From positions 2,294,001-2,358,000 of the forward strand of contig MSED01000015.1 of assembly GCA_002099365.1 (NCBI GenBank): a stretch of 64,000 nt of DNA, in the 5' to 3' direction. The DNA comes from Phialophora verrucosa. Taxonomy: Eukaryota > Ascomycota > Eurotiomycetes > Chaetothyriales > Herpotrichiellaceae. Below are positions 1 to 11,043 of this stretch, piece after piece (position 1 is the stretch's first letter; each line of letters opens with the position of its first letter). The notes below the pieces were generated by a model. The model did not search any database. It was not told the origin of the DNA and saw only the letters and a list, made by a program, of their open reading frames with translations. A program made the translations under genes and the position numbers.

Positions 1-912
1 AAAAGGCACAAGAACGGAGACCACACGGTGCAAGTGCACGAGTTCGAGAAGTCAACACTACAACCCTCCTTCCTCAAACAAGAGGTGGGCTTGGGCATCA
101 AGGGCAACCTGCAGTATGTTGAAGGCCAAGGGTGGCTGGATGAGTCCGGCCAGGTGGTTGAAGAAGAGAAGCCGCGCACTGCTAAGCTGCGTGAGGTAGC
201 CAAATCACAGCCTCAGTCGAAGCGCGAACCCGCGAAAGCATCGAATCAATCTTCTACCACGTCCTCGTCTTCATCCGATGACGACGATTCACATGAGGCG
301 GAAGAGTTCGACTCCGATGATGAGACAAGTAGTTCAGGGACCTCTTCGAGTTCAGACTCAGCAGAAGAAACAGACGAGAGCACATCACCGCGCACAACAT
401 TTGACTTCGCGGGGACGGAAGGAGAGCCAGAAGTCCACCCTCTGGAAGCTCTCTTCAAGAAACCAAACAAGCCCGCGTCGCAGGATATCGCAAAACCCTC
501 GTTAGAAATCGCAACGTCTTTCTCCTTTCTCGACGCTCAGGAGGCCGATGATATCGAAGACGAAGATGCAGTCGTTCCAATGACGCCGTTCAGCTCCCAA
601 GAGTATCGTTCGAGAGGTCTCCGTAGCGCCGCCCCGACGCCCGACACAGCTCATCCCAGCAGGTTCAACAGTTATGGCAGTTCAGGATTACCAGGGGATG
701 AGGACATGGAGGAAGATGAAGGACCCCAAATAGACGGACCGTCTTCTAAGAAACAGCCTGCTGAGACGTCTTCACGTACTCCAAGTGAATTCGAGAAGAA
801 ATTCTGGGACAATCGAGCTGACAACAATCGGGCTTGGAAGCTGCGACGAAGGACTGTGCTTAAGGAGAAACGGCAGCGCGAGAACAAGGCACGGAGACCC
901 CAACACTGGTAG
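1..912 (+). CDS. C-terminal part of a Ser/Asp-rich, possibly nucleolar (Nol8/Nop8-like) protein; 5' end outside window
   Basis: The frame is open from base 1 (KRHKNGDHTVQVHEFEKST...) to a TAG at 910-912, so 303 residues of a longer protein are visible. The ATG lies upstream of the window; the GTG at 28 is only an internal codon. Visible parts: a short basic N-terminal stretch, a motif-like block HEFEKST followed by VEGQGWLDESGQVVEE (about residues 13-52), a long low-complexity run of Ser, Asp and Glu (about residues 75-120), and a basic tail ending KRQRENKARRPQHW. Acidic-serine tracts plus a basic tail are typical of nucleolar ribosome-assembly proteins, and the HEFEKST/VEGKGWVDE blocks recall fungal Nol8/Nop8-type RRM proteins, but the RRM would be outside the window, so the identity is inference. 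The coding status is well supported by the long open frame; the name is weak. Confidence 0.6.
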   Translation, partial: KRHKNGDHTVQVHEFEKSTLQPSFLKQEVGLGIKGNLQYVEGQGWLDESGQVVEEEKPRTAKLREVAKSQPQSKREPAKASNQSSTTSSSSSDDDDSHEAEEFDSDDETSSSGTSSSSDSAEETDESTSPRTTFDFAGTEGEPEVHPLEALFKKPNKPASQDIAKPSLEIATSFSFLDAQEADDIEDEDAVVPMTPFSSQEYRSRGLRSAAPTPDTAHPSRFNSYGSSGLPGDEDMEEDEGPQIDGPSSKKQPAETSSRTPSEFEKKFWDNRADNNRAWKLRRRTVLKEKRQRENKARRPQHW

Positions 913-1376
913 ATGCCGATCCTGGGTCATGGACCGCGTAGTTTAATACCCTCACCCCGGCTTCATAGGGCTGGCCGCTCACCGAGCTGCAAGCCGCCCG
1001 GGGCTGTTACACGAGGCTTCTGCTGACTCATCGCATTACGCACAATCTGCCAGCCTTCGATTGGCCGAAGATTCCTGAATTTCGGGAGCCTGAAATCCTC
1101 ACGGGCATCCGTTCGCGAGCAAGAATGACAAGTCCGTCAATCTTTTGTGCTCACTTCCCGTGCCATGAAATCTGACCCTCTGATTACTTAGGGTATGTGA
1201 CGAGAGACATCGCCCCGAAAGACCACCCTTCCAGAATCAGCTTCTAGCTTATGCGTAGCATCCGGACAAAAACACTATGCTCACATCTTCAGCTTGAATT
1301 CCCGATCATTGTCATGACAGCCTTCGCATTGTTCAGCACTCGCACATCGGAGTCTCGCTAGATTCTCGCCCTTCTC
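913..1376. other. Intergenic region, 464 bp
   Basis: It contains the 3' flank of the Ser/Asp-rich gene and the promoter of the C6 regulator. I see no open frame, repeat or RNA gene. Confidence 0.6.
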
Positions 1377-2700
1377 ATGCCGCCAAAGAACCAGCGACGT
1401 TCTCATACGAAAAGCAAGAACGGGTGCTCTCAGTGCAAGGTCCGGCGCATCAAGGTCCATTTACCTCTGCCAGATTCCGACTATGTCTTGCTGACTTGAT
1501 GCCTAGTGCAATGAGAATCATCCGGTCTGCAACAATTGCGAGCGCCGCCAGATAATCTGCGACTTTGCCCTAACCCCCGGGGCTAGCAACTCGCCGAGTA
1601 ATGATGCGCGAACACAATCGAGCCAAGCAGGCTCGATCAGCAGCGGGTTGCAACGTACGCCAACCCAGCCGGTAGTAGACCCCTTCCAGCAATCCGACCT
1701 TGTGAGCACCAAGAAGACAACCGACTTAGACGTGACCGATCTCCGGTTGATGCACCATTTCACCAGTGTGGTTGCCCTTGACCTGGCCAATGCGCAAACT
1801 CCCGAAGCGCAAGCGCTGTGGCAAGTACACGCTGTGAAGTTGGGGTTGAAGCACGAATACCTCCTCAGAGGCATCCTCGCTGTCTCGGCCTTTCATCTCG
1901 CCCATCTTTATCCTGAAAGGAAGGCTGAATATGAGCTCATTGGGACGAGGCATCAGAGTCTTGGGCTAACAGAGTTCCAAGAAACTCTGGCGCATGTCGA
2001 CGAAACGAATTGTCATGCCCTTTTTGCCTTCTCATGCCTGCTGATTGTGCTGGCGTTTGCGTCCAGCGCAAAGGAAAAGCCAGAGGATTTCACGCGTGAC
2101 GTGCTTCATTGGTTCTATCTGCTGAGAGGGGCGAACATCGTGCTCAATATGCACCACGACACTATACGGTGTAGCTTTCTCAAGCCGCTCCTGGATGAGA
2201 TGGCTCACGTAGAGACCACCGCCGCCTACAGATTCCCAGACACAGACCAGATAACAAAGCTGTTCCGTGTGTGCAATTCACCAGAGCACGACAAGGAGAC
2301 CGCCCAAGCCATTGATCTGGCGATCCACTCTCTTCTCAGCACCTTTGTCCAAGCTTCGTTGCTGAGGATTAGGGGAGAGGGAACAGTCCTGGCAACATTT
2401 GTTTGGCCTATCAATCTGCCGCCGAGATTCCTTGATCTCCTCAGCGAGAAACAACCCGAGGCTATGGTCATCCTCGCACACTATTGTGTTCTTATCCATT
2501 GGGGAGAGTGCGTCAAAGAAGACAGCTGGTTTATCAGCGGATGGGCGGCGTACATGCTCGAAACAATCACCGAGTCCATACCGGATGTCTGGCACGAGCA
2601 GCTCGAATGGCCGGCCATGATGATCATGAAGGAAGAGGTGCAACCCAGCGATAAACTGACGCCCCTTGTCCGAAACCGCTCTATACCATCGATGGGCTGA
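1377..2700 (+). CDS. Zn(II)2Cys6 transcription factor, Upc2/Ecm22-like
   Basis: Model: exons 1377-1454 and 1507-2700, 423 aa. The intron (1455-1506, GT...TAG) sits inside the zinc cluster, a common position in fungal C6 factors. Joined, the exons read C-SQ-C-KVRRIK | C-NENHPV-C-NN-C-ERRQII-C, a complete C-x2-C-x6-C-x6-C-x2-C-x6-C binuclear zinc cluster at residues 17-44. The preceding SHTKSKNGC and the later pattern LMHHFTSVV...ALWQVHAVKLGLKHEYLLRGILAVSAFHLAHLYP match the sterol-regulatory Upc2/Ecm22-type subfamily, whose C-terminal domain senses ligand in yeast. The target genes cannot be read from the sequence. The ATG at 1377 is the only one giving a full zinc cluster. It is transcribed alone, toward the tetraspanin gene. 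Confidence 0.9.
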
Positions 2701-3843
2701 GGATGATTCCATCAACCTTGATATCTACCCGAATAATCGACCTGACATGTCCCAGGCCTCGAGCAAAATGGGTCTTTGTACATTATGGAAAGCAAACTTC
2801 TGCTCTCACTTCATGATATTTGCAGACTTTTGGTCTTCTGACCGGGACAGGGCATCGATATAACTGTCGCAGAGGTGGCCTGCTCTTAGCAAGGCGTAAA
2901 TGGTGGCAGGAGCCTCAAAGTCTAGGGGATCATGTTGGAGATGGTGCCCACTCTTCTTCTGCGTATAGGCAGAGTTACTGAAAGGCAGATATTGCTGAAT
3001 CGACAGCGCAGGCTCACGGTCTTTGGCTCCCTTTAGGCAACATCGGTTGCTTCCAGATTGTAAAGAAGTGCACATCCGAATGCGGTTTTCATGCAACAGC
3101 CATAAAAGACAGTGGGTATGAAGATGTTTCTGGCCTGTACCAAGGAGTGCAAAGTTGATGCTGGGCCGGAGAAAAGTGACACCGACCCAGCCGCGACTGC
3201 TCGATCCCATCCGCGGCTTACATACTTTGTACTCGTAAATGTCGAAATGTTTCTTGGTGCCGCCCGCGACTTAGATGCGCGTTCGCTGCATCCTCTGTCT
3301 TCTGCTCACAAGGTATGTACTGTATGACCAGTTGCTCTATGTACAACGGCACCCTACCGACTATGACGCGTCCAAGAACCCGCAGAGGACCTTCCTGCAG
3401 TCTAGACCGCAGAGCCCAAACTCTTCCTGTGGAGTGATTCTGAAACGCTTCAAGCGACTCCTTACGACAGCGAAGCTGCAACCACAGCCAACCATCTCTC
3501 TCCTGACACGAAACTCAGGTCTCCCTACGCCTGCGTCTTGCACCCTCGCTTCATCGTCTTTCTTGCGCTGTGCGTTTCATTTTCTCCCTCCCATTTCTTC
3601 TCTTGCCCAGCATTCATTTCTACCGCTGTTCACTCCCTCTACGCCAAGTTCTTTACGCGCCCTCGGTCACTTCGACAGTGCCATTGTTATCTAGCGAGCA
3701 GGTCTCGTCCCTCGTTTCCTTTCATTTCACCCACGAAGCATTCCTCCCACATTCATTACATCTGGCCGGCAAGAAATTCAATATATCGGGGCTCGACGGC
3801 TTGACACGACGTTGGCAGGACCGCCGCCGCCGTAGCAGCAACA
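2701..3843. other. Intergenic region, 1.1 kb, with pyrimidine-rich leader
   Basis: No coherent open frame. From about 3540 to 3760 the + strand becomes rich in C and T, as expected for the promoter and 5' leader of the tetraspanin gene that starts at 3844. Confidence 0.5.
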
Positions 3844-4576
3844 ATGGCGAACAAAATCCTCATCGTCTTCATCGTCTTCGACATCATCTTCCTGCTATGC
3901 GCAGGCCTGCATCTGTTCATCCCACTATACACCCGTATGAACATCAAGAACAACACCAATGTGGATAACATCGCCTCGAACCTGCTGCTGGACCATTGTC
4001 CACTTACAGGTAAGGACATTCGCCCACGCCCACACACAGGGTACCGGTGATCATCTACTGACCTCCAATTTAGCAAGCATGGTCAACTCGATCATAATGT
4101 TCATCAGCTTCCTCCTCTCGATCCCCGCCTTCTTCATGCACCGCAACCGGGTGTACCTAAAACTGCACGCTACGGGCGTGGTGATCGCTGCGATCCTGAC
4201 CTTCGCAATCGGCATCGACATCTGGTTCTCCACGCTGCAGACCAAGAAAAACCTCGCACCCATCTGGAATGGCCAACCCCCCGCGATCCAAACCATGCTG
4301 CAGGAGAAGTTCCAGTGCTGCGGGTACAGCAACCCGGCGCTGTTCGTCAAGGATAACACGTGCGTCAGTGCAGCGACGGCCGCCAGACTGGGACCGTGCA
4401 TCACGGCATTTGGGGTGTTTGCGAACAGATTCCTAGACGTGGTGTTCACGACGTTCTTCGGCTTTGTCGCCGTGGATATGATGTTACTGTTGGCCGCGTT
4501 GTGCTTGATCAAGGATCGCAAGGAGAAGGAGCGCTATCGACTCATTGACGAGAAGAGGGGATTTGGGCCCATCTAG
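3844..4576 (+). CDS. Tetraspanin-family membrane protein
   Basis: Model: exons 3844-4009 and 4074-4576, 222 aa. The intron starts GTAAGG and ends TTTAG; it is phase 1 and restores ...LLLDHCPLT-A-SMVNS. Four hydrophobic segments are visible: ILIVFIVFDIIFLLCAGLHL near the N-terminus, IIMFISFLLSIPAFF, GVVIAAILTFAIGI, and a C-terminal VFTTFFGFVAVDMMLLLAALCL. The large loop between helices 3 and 4 has the tetraspanin hallmark CCG (EKFQCCGYSN) plus two further cysteines (DNTC, GPC). The tail is short, charged and cytosolic. Fungal tetraspanins include Pls1, required for appressorium function in pathogens, and the less studied Tsp types; I cannot say with certainty which class this is. The 4-TM plus CCG layout makes the family call strong. 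Confidence 0.88.
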
Positions 4577-5664
4577 ACGGGTAGAGATCGTGTGACGCGT
4601 GGGTGGTGGGTTGGATTCCGGGAGCTGGGGCTAGGTGTGGGCGTAACTGGAGTACAGGCTGTAGAAGAAGAGGTGATGCATGGTGGACCTGGGCCGGCCG
4701 GGGCCGGACGAGCATATTCGCTGACATTGACGGTGTTCTATACCCAAGAAAAAGCAAAGCGTTGAAAGTGTGAAGGCGCAGGTGGACATACTCCAGCGAA
4801 CCTGTGGTTTGGTTCTGGTGATCTCAGATGTTTCAGGGACAGCAATATGTGTCTTCCCCGCCCAGGGCTTTCTGGCAGAATAGAATTCACAAAGACTACA
4901 TATATGTACAAATTCACGATGGACGAACAAACACAATCAATCCCCCCACTTGTCACTCGATATGACTGTGACTGTGACTACGACCACGTAGCGAGTGCCC
5001 TCTTCGTGCCTCGCTTTCCAAGTGGCTGAGACCTCATGTCTGTCGGGGGTGGGAAATTATTGACCTGCTGTACGAGGTACATAACATTACTCGTCGTAGC
5101 GCGTGGTATTATATTTTGATATGTAGCTTCCTGGAAGTTGCCGCTGATCGTCACTGTGGCGCGTCCGATCAGCACCGGGTTTCGACATCGTCATTGTTCG
5201 ACCTGGCAATCTCGGCACGCCTAGACAAGGGGGTTGGGTTGGGTTTGGTAGATTGAACTATGTACTAAACACGGGCGCTTTCAAGGCGATTTCTTCTCGG
5301 TACTCTTACTCTTACATTTATTTCTTTTGGTTTCATGGGCCTCTTCCAACCGAACAAGAGGCAAGCAAGGACAACAATGATTGAGAATTCAATTCCTTGG
5401 GATTTTCGCGTCAGGTGTCCCTACTAAGTTCGTTCTAGCTCGGCCCAGAGGGCTTTTGAGATTCTACTACAGGGGTTCAGAGAGTGCGGTGGTTCTATTC
5501 ATCGATCGGCCGCCACGCGGAGAGTTCAAAGAAACCTAAACAGTGGAGGAACGGCGAGCAAGGCTCGTGAACAGCAAGCGATGTCGTGAGCAGGAAGCAG
5601 ACAAGCATTTTTGCACATATTGCATGCACGAGGGAGCGGCTGAGCCCAATCACGCCTGGTCGAG
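4577..5664. other. Intergenic region, 1.1 kb
   Basis: No supported gene. It holds the 3' flank of the tetraspanin gene and the promoter of the SDR gene. Only short, non-homologous open frames are present. Confidence 0.5.
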
Positions 5665-6474
5665 ATGGCCTGGACAATCGTGACCCCGTCATCGAGAGGG
5701 ATCGGCTTCGCGTTGACCCGTCATCTACTGCGGACGCTTCCTCCATCAATCCCGATTGTCGCAACAGCACGATCGGACCTACCAGGGGTCAAGGAGAACC
5801 TTCTTTCGTCACTTGAGCTGTCCGCAAAACAATCAGCCAGACTGGATGTTCAAGAGTGTGACGTCCTTTCCGAAGCTTCCATTGAGAAGCTCGCAGAGTA
5901 TTGCAAAGGTCGATATAATGAGAGACCCAGGGACAAGCATGCGCACTTGCGCCTGGCGTTCATGCTCCCTGGCATGTTAGTTCCTGAGAAAGCTCCAGAC
6001 AAGATTGAGTACGAGTCAGCTCTAGATACCCTGAAGCTCAATCTCCTGGCGCCCATGATGCTTGTGAAGCATTTTGTCGGGTTTCTGCCACGAAAAACAA
6101 TGACACTTGGGTCGGAGGAGGGTCTTCCCGATTCGGCAGTGCTGGCATTGATGAGTGCCAGAGTCGGATCCATCGGGGATAATCGCTTAGGGGGCTGGTA
6201 CAGCTATCGCGCGTCAAAGGCAGGCCTGGGCCAGCTTGTCAGGTCCACAGACATCTTCCTAAACATGAAGAATGGTACCAATGCCATGTGCATCGGGCTC
6301 CATCCGGGGACGGTGAAAACCAGTTTGAGTAAAGAATTTTGGGAGAGCACTCCGAAGGAGAAGCTTTTTAGTCCCGAGTTCAGCGCGGAAAGGCTGATCA
6401 AGGTGGTCAATGTTCTAGAACAAAGCAGTCGGGGGAGGTGTTGGGACTGGCAAGGCCAGGAGATTCCTCCATAA
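5665..6474 (+). CDS. Short-chain dehydrogenase/reductase (SDR)
   Basis: Single exon, 269 aa, ATG at 5665. The N-terminus carries the dinucleotide-binding turn SSRGIG (about residues 9-14) after a beta strand (AWTIVTP), as in classical SDRs. The acidic/NAD-motif region reads DVQECDVLSEASIEKL, and the active site is YSYRASKAG (Y-x3-K) near residues 180-190, with a preceding serine-containing segment (SARVGSIGDN). The later LHPGTVKTSLSKEF corresponds to the PG-T segment after the catalytic helix. This arrangement resembles CsgA-like and other NADP-dependent fungal SDRs of unknown substrate. There is no targeting signal that I recognise. It is not in an obvious cluster, so the reaction cannot be specified beyond oxidation or reduction of a carbonyl or alcohol. 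Confidence 0.85.
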   Translation: MAWTIVTPSSRGIGFALTRHLLRTLPPSIPIVATARSDLPGVKENLLSSLELSAKQSARLDVQECDVLSEASIEKLAEYCKGRYNERPRDKHAHLRLAFMLPGMLVPEKAPDKIEYESALDTLKLNLLAPMMLVKHFVGFLPRKTMTLGSEEGLPDSAVLALMSARVGSIGDNRLGGWYSYRASKAGLGQLVRSTDIFLNMKNGTNAMCIGLHPGTVKTSLSKEFWESTPKEKLFSPEFSAERLIKVVNVLEQSSRGRCWDWQGQEIPP

Positions 6475-8900
6475 TTAGCATCGTATTGCACTGTGCATCA
6501 GATAATCGCTGATGAGTAAGTGAATAGCACGAGGCTGTCATACATCGGACACGGATTCGGAGTTCATGAGGTTGTTCAATAGATCCCTGGTCCGTCTTGC
6601 TGGACAGGATGACTGAGGATGATGTGCGCTCAGTCAGTAAGGCACACAGCCGGTGGACTCCGAACATTGGGCCGAGCAGCAGGATGTGTGGGGATGTAGG
6701 CATAAAGTGCAAAACAGGAGGAGTCGATGCATTGCCTTGTGATATGATATGATGTGCGGTATATGCGAGCTTACTGTGTTCTTATGCCAATAGTTCCCAG
6801 GCATCCCAATGGCTCTGGCATGCGGATAACGTGGGAAGCGTGGAAGCTGGCGAGCGACGGAAGCACGGTGGTTGGTGGCGGTGATGAATCAGCTGGTCTT
6901 TGGGGCTGTGTTGCTAATCTTGGGGCTAGCCGGCTTCGGGATTGCGCTAGAGGGCAAGCCTCGGGCTGTAAAGCTGGGGTGGGTGGTGGAGGGGAACGTG
7001 TCGAGCAGGAGGCCACGCGGGTGAAGGGGTCAAAAGGCACCCGGACAGAGCTGGAAGATGGGATCTGAATGTACGAACGAGTATTTGGACTGCGATCTAG
7101 TTCGAAGACGAAAACATCGAAGAAGGTGAAAGGCAACAGAGAGAGCGTCCGCTGCCATATGGCGCCGGGTGAGACGTGAAAACATGACCCGGTGAGCACT
7201 TGCGTGCAGCCGCAGTGGCAGCCCGTGATAAAGTGCCTGCGAGCCTGGGTGATAGCGTGCTAGGTAAGCTAAAAGAGACGCAGGAGCAAACTAGCGACGA
7301 GGACTAGCTGCGTGGATCGCGCTTTGGAGTGGGCTTCCGGCGCGACTGGCCACTGCGAGCCCAGCGTTGCTTCAGCCAGTGGATTTTGTGGTGAGTCTTC
7401 GAAGAGTCGGGGAAAGAATGATCCGCCGCTGTGCAAAGCCAATCAGAGGCATGGCGGCCCCGTAGCTGCCAGTGGGTGCCCGGCAGCCTCTGTCTACAAA
7501 AGGCAGGCAGCTGCCGCTATGCCCTTTCCGACTCCCTTTCCTCTCTCGTCCATCTGTCTGCCCGCCTGTCCACAGAACAGAGCTGCCACGGTGAATTTCG
7601 CAGGCTCCCTTTCTCAAAGTCTCATCCGAGTATCAAGTGTACCTTCTGTGTACCAGTACCCAGCCTTGGTACCTTTTTGGGTTCCAACCGCCAAATCCAG
7701 GATCTCGACGTCGATCCTCTGCGACTCTTCCTGTCCACTCAATTCCATTCAGTCGACATAATATTCGTACCGATTTGATTTTGGGATTCCGATTCCAAGA
7801 CTATCTCTGTCGCTTGATCGGTACGTACGTCTTATTCTTCTCGCCTGGATTTTCGTCATTTTCATGAATCCTACTCGACCGAAAACGCGTGGATCGTCCT
7901 TTCACCTTCCCGCATTGAGTATGCTGTTTTCGACACGACCAGCTCGCGTTCGACGAGAGCTTCTTCCGCCGAGAAGTATCTGGGAAGCGCGCCTCGACCA
8001 CCTTGCGTTTCGAACTGATGCTCTCGACACCTTTGTGTCTTATGGGTTCAGTTCAGTTCACCAGAAATGTTGAACGAAGGGCACTTCGAGGGCTGGCAGA
8101 GGAAGTCCCCACCAGGACTTCGCCAAGGCTAGGCTTTGAGACTCCAGTTTTTGTCATCAGTCACTCGACGGCCATTGGCCAGCATTCAACCCTCCGACGG
8201 CCCTCAGCTGCAACCCAACGACCCCCCGGCATCTCTCAGACCACCTGTTGTTGCAGAGGCGGCCCAGCTCCACCCGCCCACCAGCCCACGCGTTTTTTGC
8301 CGTTCTGGATTCTGCCGAAGACTGCCGCCCCTCTTTCATTTGGCGTCCCCCCCCTTCGACTTCCTTTCCTCCTTCAGACCCTCGAGCTCGTCTTTGCCCA
8401 CCATTCCCTTTTTCATCGCATTCTCAGCCCATACAGAAAGTGGTTACTTCCTCTGTATCCAACATCCACTTCTGTCCATTTGCAGTTTGACTGTTGCACA
8501 TCCCCTTCCAACCCACAAAGCTTGACCCTGCTATCTTTGCAGTGCTCGTCATCTACCCCGGATTGCTCTTGGTGCAGTCGGGATCCTCGCCTGTACCTGC
8601 GCCTGCCGCACCCGTGCCCTTGCACATCCCAAGTATGTTTCCGTGAAGTGATCTCGCTCTTCAATGCATGGCTTTGCTCACACTCTCCTTCACTGTTCTG
8701 CGCTCTTGACTTGCTGCAGTCACTGACCGTCACTCCCTAATCAGATCCTTGGACAAGTGCAGCTGCCTCTCCAGATCGACTTGATTGCACCACGTCCGAA
8801 AAGGTATTCCATCCGTCGACCAACTTCCGCTTTCGTCTATTGACACTTTACTTCTTTAGGCAGACATCGTCAGACTCGACTTGTTCTACAAGAACTTATC
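6475..8900. other. Long gene-free interval and probable MCM1 5' leader, 2.4 kb
   Basis: I see no supportable gene here. From about 7500 to 8890 the + strand is strongly pyrimidine-rich (many TTC, CCT and CTT runs) and holds several short ATG-started frames, which fits a long 5' leader or promoter for MCM1. The largest open frame (8003-8740, 245 codons) is low-complexity Pro/Ser/Leu text that looks non-coding. Confidence 0.45.
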
Positions 8901-9628
8901 ATGGCTGACATCACCGACCCCTCTGGTGGCCTCGACCATCCTTCTCCTGGCGATGACCTGGCGGGCAACGGAGTTGACTCCCGAGGCACCAAGAGACCTA
9001 GAGCGTCCATGGCGGGTGACGACGACGACGATGACGATGAGAAAGGCGGAAGAGAACGCAGAAAAATCGAGATCAAGTTCATTCAAGACAAGTCGCGCCG
9101 CCACATCACTTTCTCCAAGAGAAAGGCTGGCATCATGAAGAAGGTACGCGCAGTCGTAACCTTGACTTGCAAGGCTCGGAACTGACACTCCACCAGGCAT
9201 ACGAACTCTCTGTCCTTACTGGCACTCAAGTCCTTCTCTTGGTCGTATCAGAGACGGGCCTGGTCTACACCTTCACGACACCCAAGTTGCAACCTCTTGT
9301 CACCAAAGCGGAAGGCAAAAACCTGATTCAGGTATGTGTTGGGTCACGAGTGCCTCTTGACTTGTCGCTCACTTCTCTATAGGCATGCTTGAACGCTCCG
9401 GAACCCTCTGGCAATGAGAACGGCGTCGACGCTGCCGATGACGTCCCCTCACCTGAAGACGTTCCTCCGATGCCCCCTGCCGCTGGTGTCCCCAGAGCTG
9501 CACCTCATGCTGGCTATGCCATGACTCCAGAACAACAACAAGCTATGTATTACCAGCAGATGCAACAACAAAATCAGGGTGGCCAGTATGGTGGTATGCC
9601 CCAGATGCCTCAACATCAACGTGCATAG
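8901..9628 (+). CDS. MCM1: MADS-box transcription factor Mcm1 (SRF type)
   Basis: Model: exons 8901-9143, 9197-9331 and 9383-9628, 207 aa; all introns are phase 0 and about 50 nt. The MADS box reads GRERRKIEIKFIQDKSRRHITFSKRKAGIMKK | AYELSVLTGTQVLLLVVSETGLVYTFTTPKLQPLV. This is the SRF/Mcm1 class, with intron 1 cutting the box after IMKK. An acidic Asp run (about residues 39-46) precedes the box, as in yeast Mcm1 relatives. The C-terminus is Pro/Met/Gln-rich (MTPEQQQAMYYQQMQQQNQ). Mcm1 homologues bind CC(A/T)6GG-type sites as dimers and act with mating-type and other partner proteins in mating, development and cell-cycle control. The gene sits after a long pyrimidine-rich leader, which may carry upstream frames. 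Confidence 0.95.
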
Positions 9629-10161
9629 GAACCACAAGATTATCTCAACACATTGATACCCAAGCCTTCGGCTGGTCAGCCTGACGGCAAACACTAACAC
9701 GTCCCGTTAATGAGCGGTCCTCTTCGCCGTTACCTGTATGGTGTGGCGGCTGTGAGACAGCGTCCGTTCAGCAACTCAGTGAAAACAGCGTCTTTGAGAT
9801 TTGCGCAATCAACATCGACACCGGAGTTCCTTCGCAGATTATGTGCTTTCAGAGGTGATTTTGACTCTCGGGGTTCGGTATGCTCGCCTGCCATTGTGTA
9901 TGGATCAGTATCTTGCGAGACTGGAGCATTGGAACGGTGAGCAAAGACTGGCAACCGGGACAAGAATACTTCTAGCGAGAACGTCATGGTCAACATGACG
10001 TGCCTTTTACAAGAACAGAAAATGGACAAAAGAGAATCATCACGTCCGCAGCCTGCCGATCCAGCATGCTGATCTTGTTCCTGAGTATCTCCAATTCTCC
10101 ATACTGAACCAAGCGAAGTTGTCTACTCAATCCCTCACCCTCCTGACCAACTGCAATTCTT
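9629..10161. other. Convergent 3' intergenic region, 533 bp
   Basis: It separates the 3' ends of MCM1 (+) and the enoyl-CoA hydratase (-). No gene, repeat or RNA was seen. Confidence 0.5.
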
Positions 10162-11043
10162 CTACAGCTTGCTCGGGACCCATCTCGGAGCTCTCTTCTC
10201 TACAAAGGCCCTGACGCCCTCGTGAATATTCTCGCCCTCATTCAACCTCTTCGAGTAAATTTCCACGATGCTCTGAGTCGCATGCTCGGCAGACCCATCC
10301 TCCCAGCCCTGAATGATACCTGCTCGGGAGATGATGACGCTGTCGGGACTGTTCCCAGCAATCTCTTTTGCATACTCCAACGCCTTTTTGACGACCGGTC
10401 TGTTCAACACATCCGCATCCACAGGTGCGTCCTCGGTGACAGAATTCACCAGTCCCCAGGTCGCTGCCTCGGCCGCAGTGACCGTCCGGCCAGTCAGCGC
10501 CATTTCCATCGCCCTCGGCTTGCCCAGTGTCCTCACGATCCTCGGCAATGCGCCCGCCAGCGCAATAACCCCCCTCTTCACCTCCGGGAGTGCAAACTGA
10601 GCAGACTTGGCAGCAACCACTAGATCCATGTTGGCGACCATTTCCATGCCCCCTCCGAATGCAAGCCCGTTGATCGCCCCGATGACGGGTTTCTTGCCCA
10701 TCCTTCTCGATATCCCGCCGAACCCTGACCTGGGCATCTCCCTCCTCCCGTCTCCACTGCTTTTCCCCGCCGCCCGCGCGGCGTTGTTTTCGTTCCACTC
10801 CTTCAGATCGGCGCCGGCGCAGAACGCACGTCCCGTCCCGGTGATGACGGCGCAGCGCAGCGAGGGTTCGTTGTCGTACCATTCGAAGAGATCGTGCAGG
10901 GCATGGTGCATTGAGGTAGACAGGCAGTTGAGGCCTCGCGGGTTGTTCAGCACGACGAGAAGGGTATCTTGCGTGGGGAACAGGAGGATCGTCTTGGGCG
11001 TCGAGGGAGGTGGCGTGGCCAGAGAGGGTGGATAGCCGGACAT
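10162..11043 (-). CDS. Peroxisomal enoyl-CoA hydratase/isomerase
   Basis: Single exon, 293 aa, ATG at 11043. The crotonase fold signatures are clear. The first oxyanion-hole segment is VITGTGRAFCAGADLKEW (about residues 65-83). The second is VIGAINGLAFGGGMEM (about 119-134). The catalytic-region segment is FALPEVKRGVIALAGALPRIVR. The protein ends in SKL, a canonical PTS1 peroxisomal import signal, so it most likely hydrates trans-2-enoyl-CoA esters or isomerises double bonds in peroxisomal fatty-acid or side-chain degradation. Related PTS1 hydratases also serve secondary-metabolite pathways in some plant-pathogenic fungi, but no cluster partners are visible here. It is convergent with MCM1. 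Confidence 0.92.
   Translation of the reverse strand: MSGYPPSLATPPPSTPKTILLFPTQDTLLVVLNNPRGLNCLSTSMHHALHDLFEWYDNEPSLRCAVITGTGRAFCAGADLKEWNENNAARAAGKSSGDGRREMPRSGFGGISRRMGKKPVIGAINGLAFGGGMEMVANMDLVVAAKSAQFALPEVKRGVIALAGALPRIVRTLGKPRAMEMALTGRTVTAAEAATWGLVNSVTEDAPVDADVLNRPVVKKALEYAKEIAGNSPDSVIISRAGIIQGWEDGSAEHATQSIVEIYSKRLNEGENIHEGVRAFVEKRAPRWVPSKL

Noticed and set aside
8003..8740. 245-codon + strand frame in the MCM1 leader
   Set aside because: Pro/Ser/Leu/Cys text from a pyrimidine-rich tract; no family match and no supporting splice signals.
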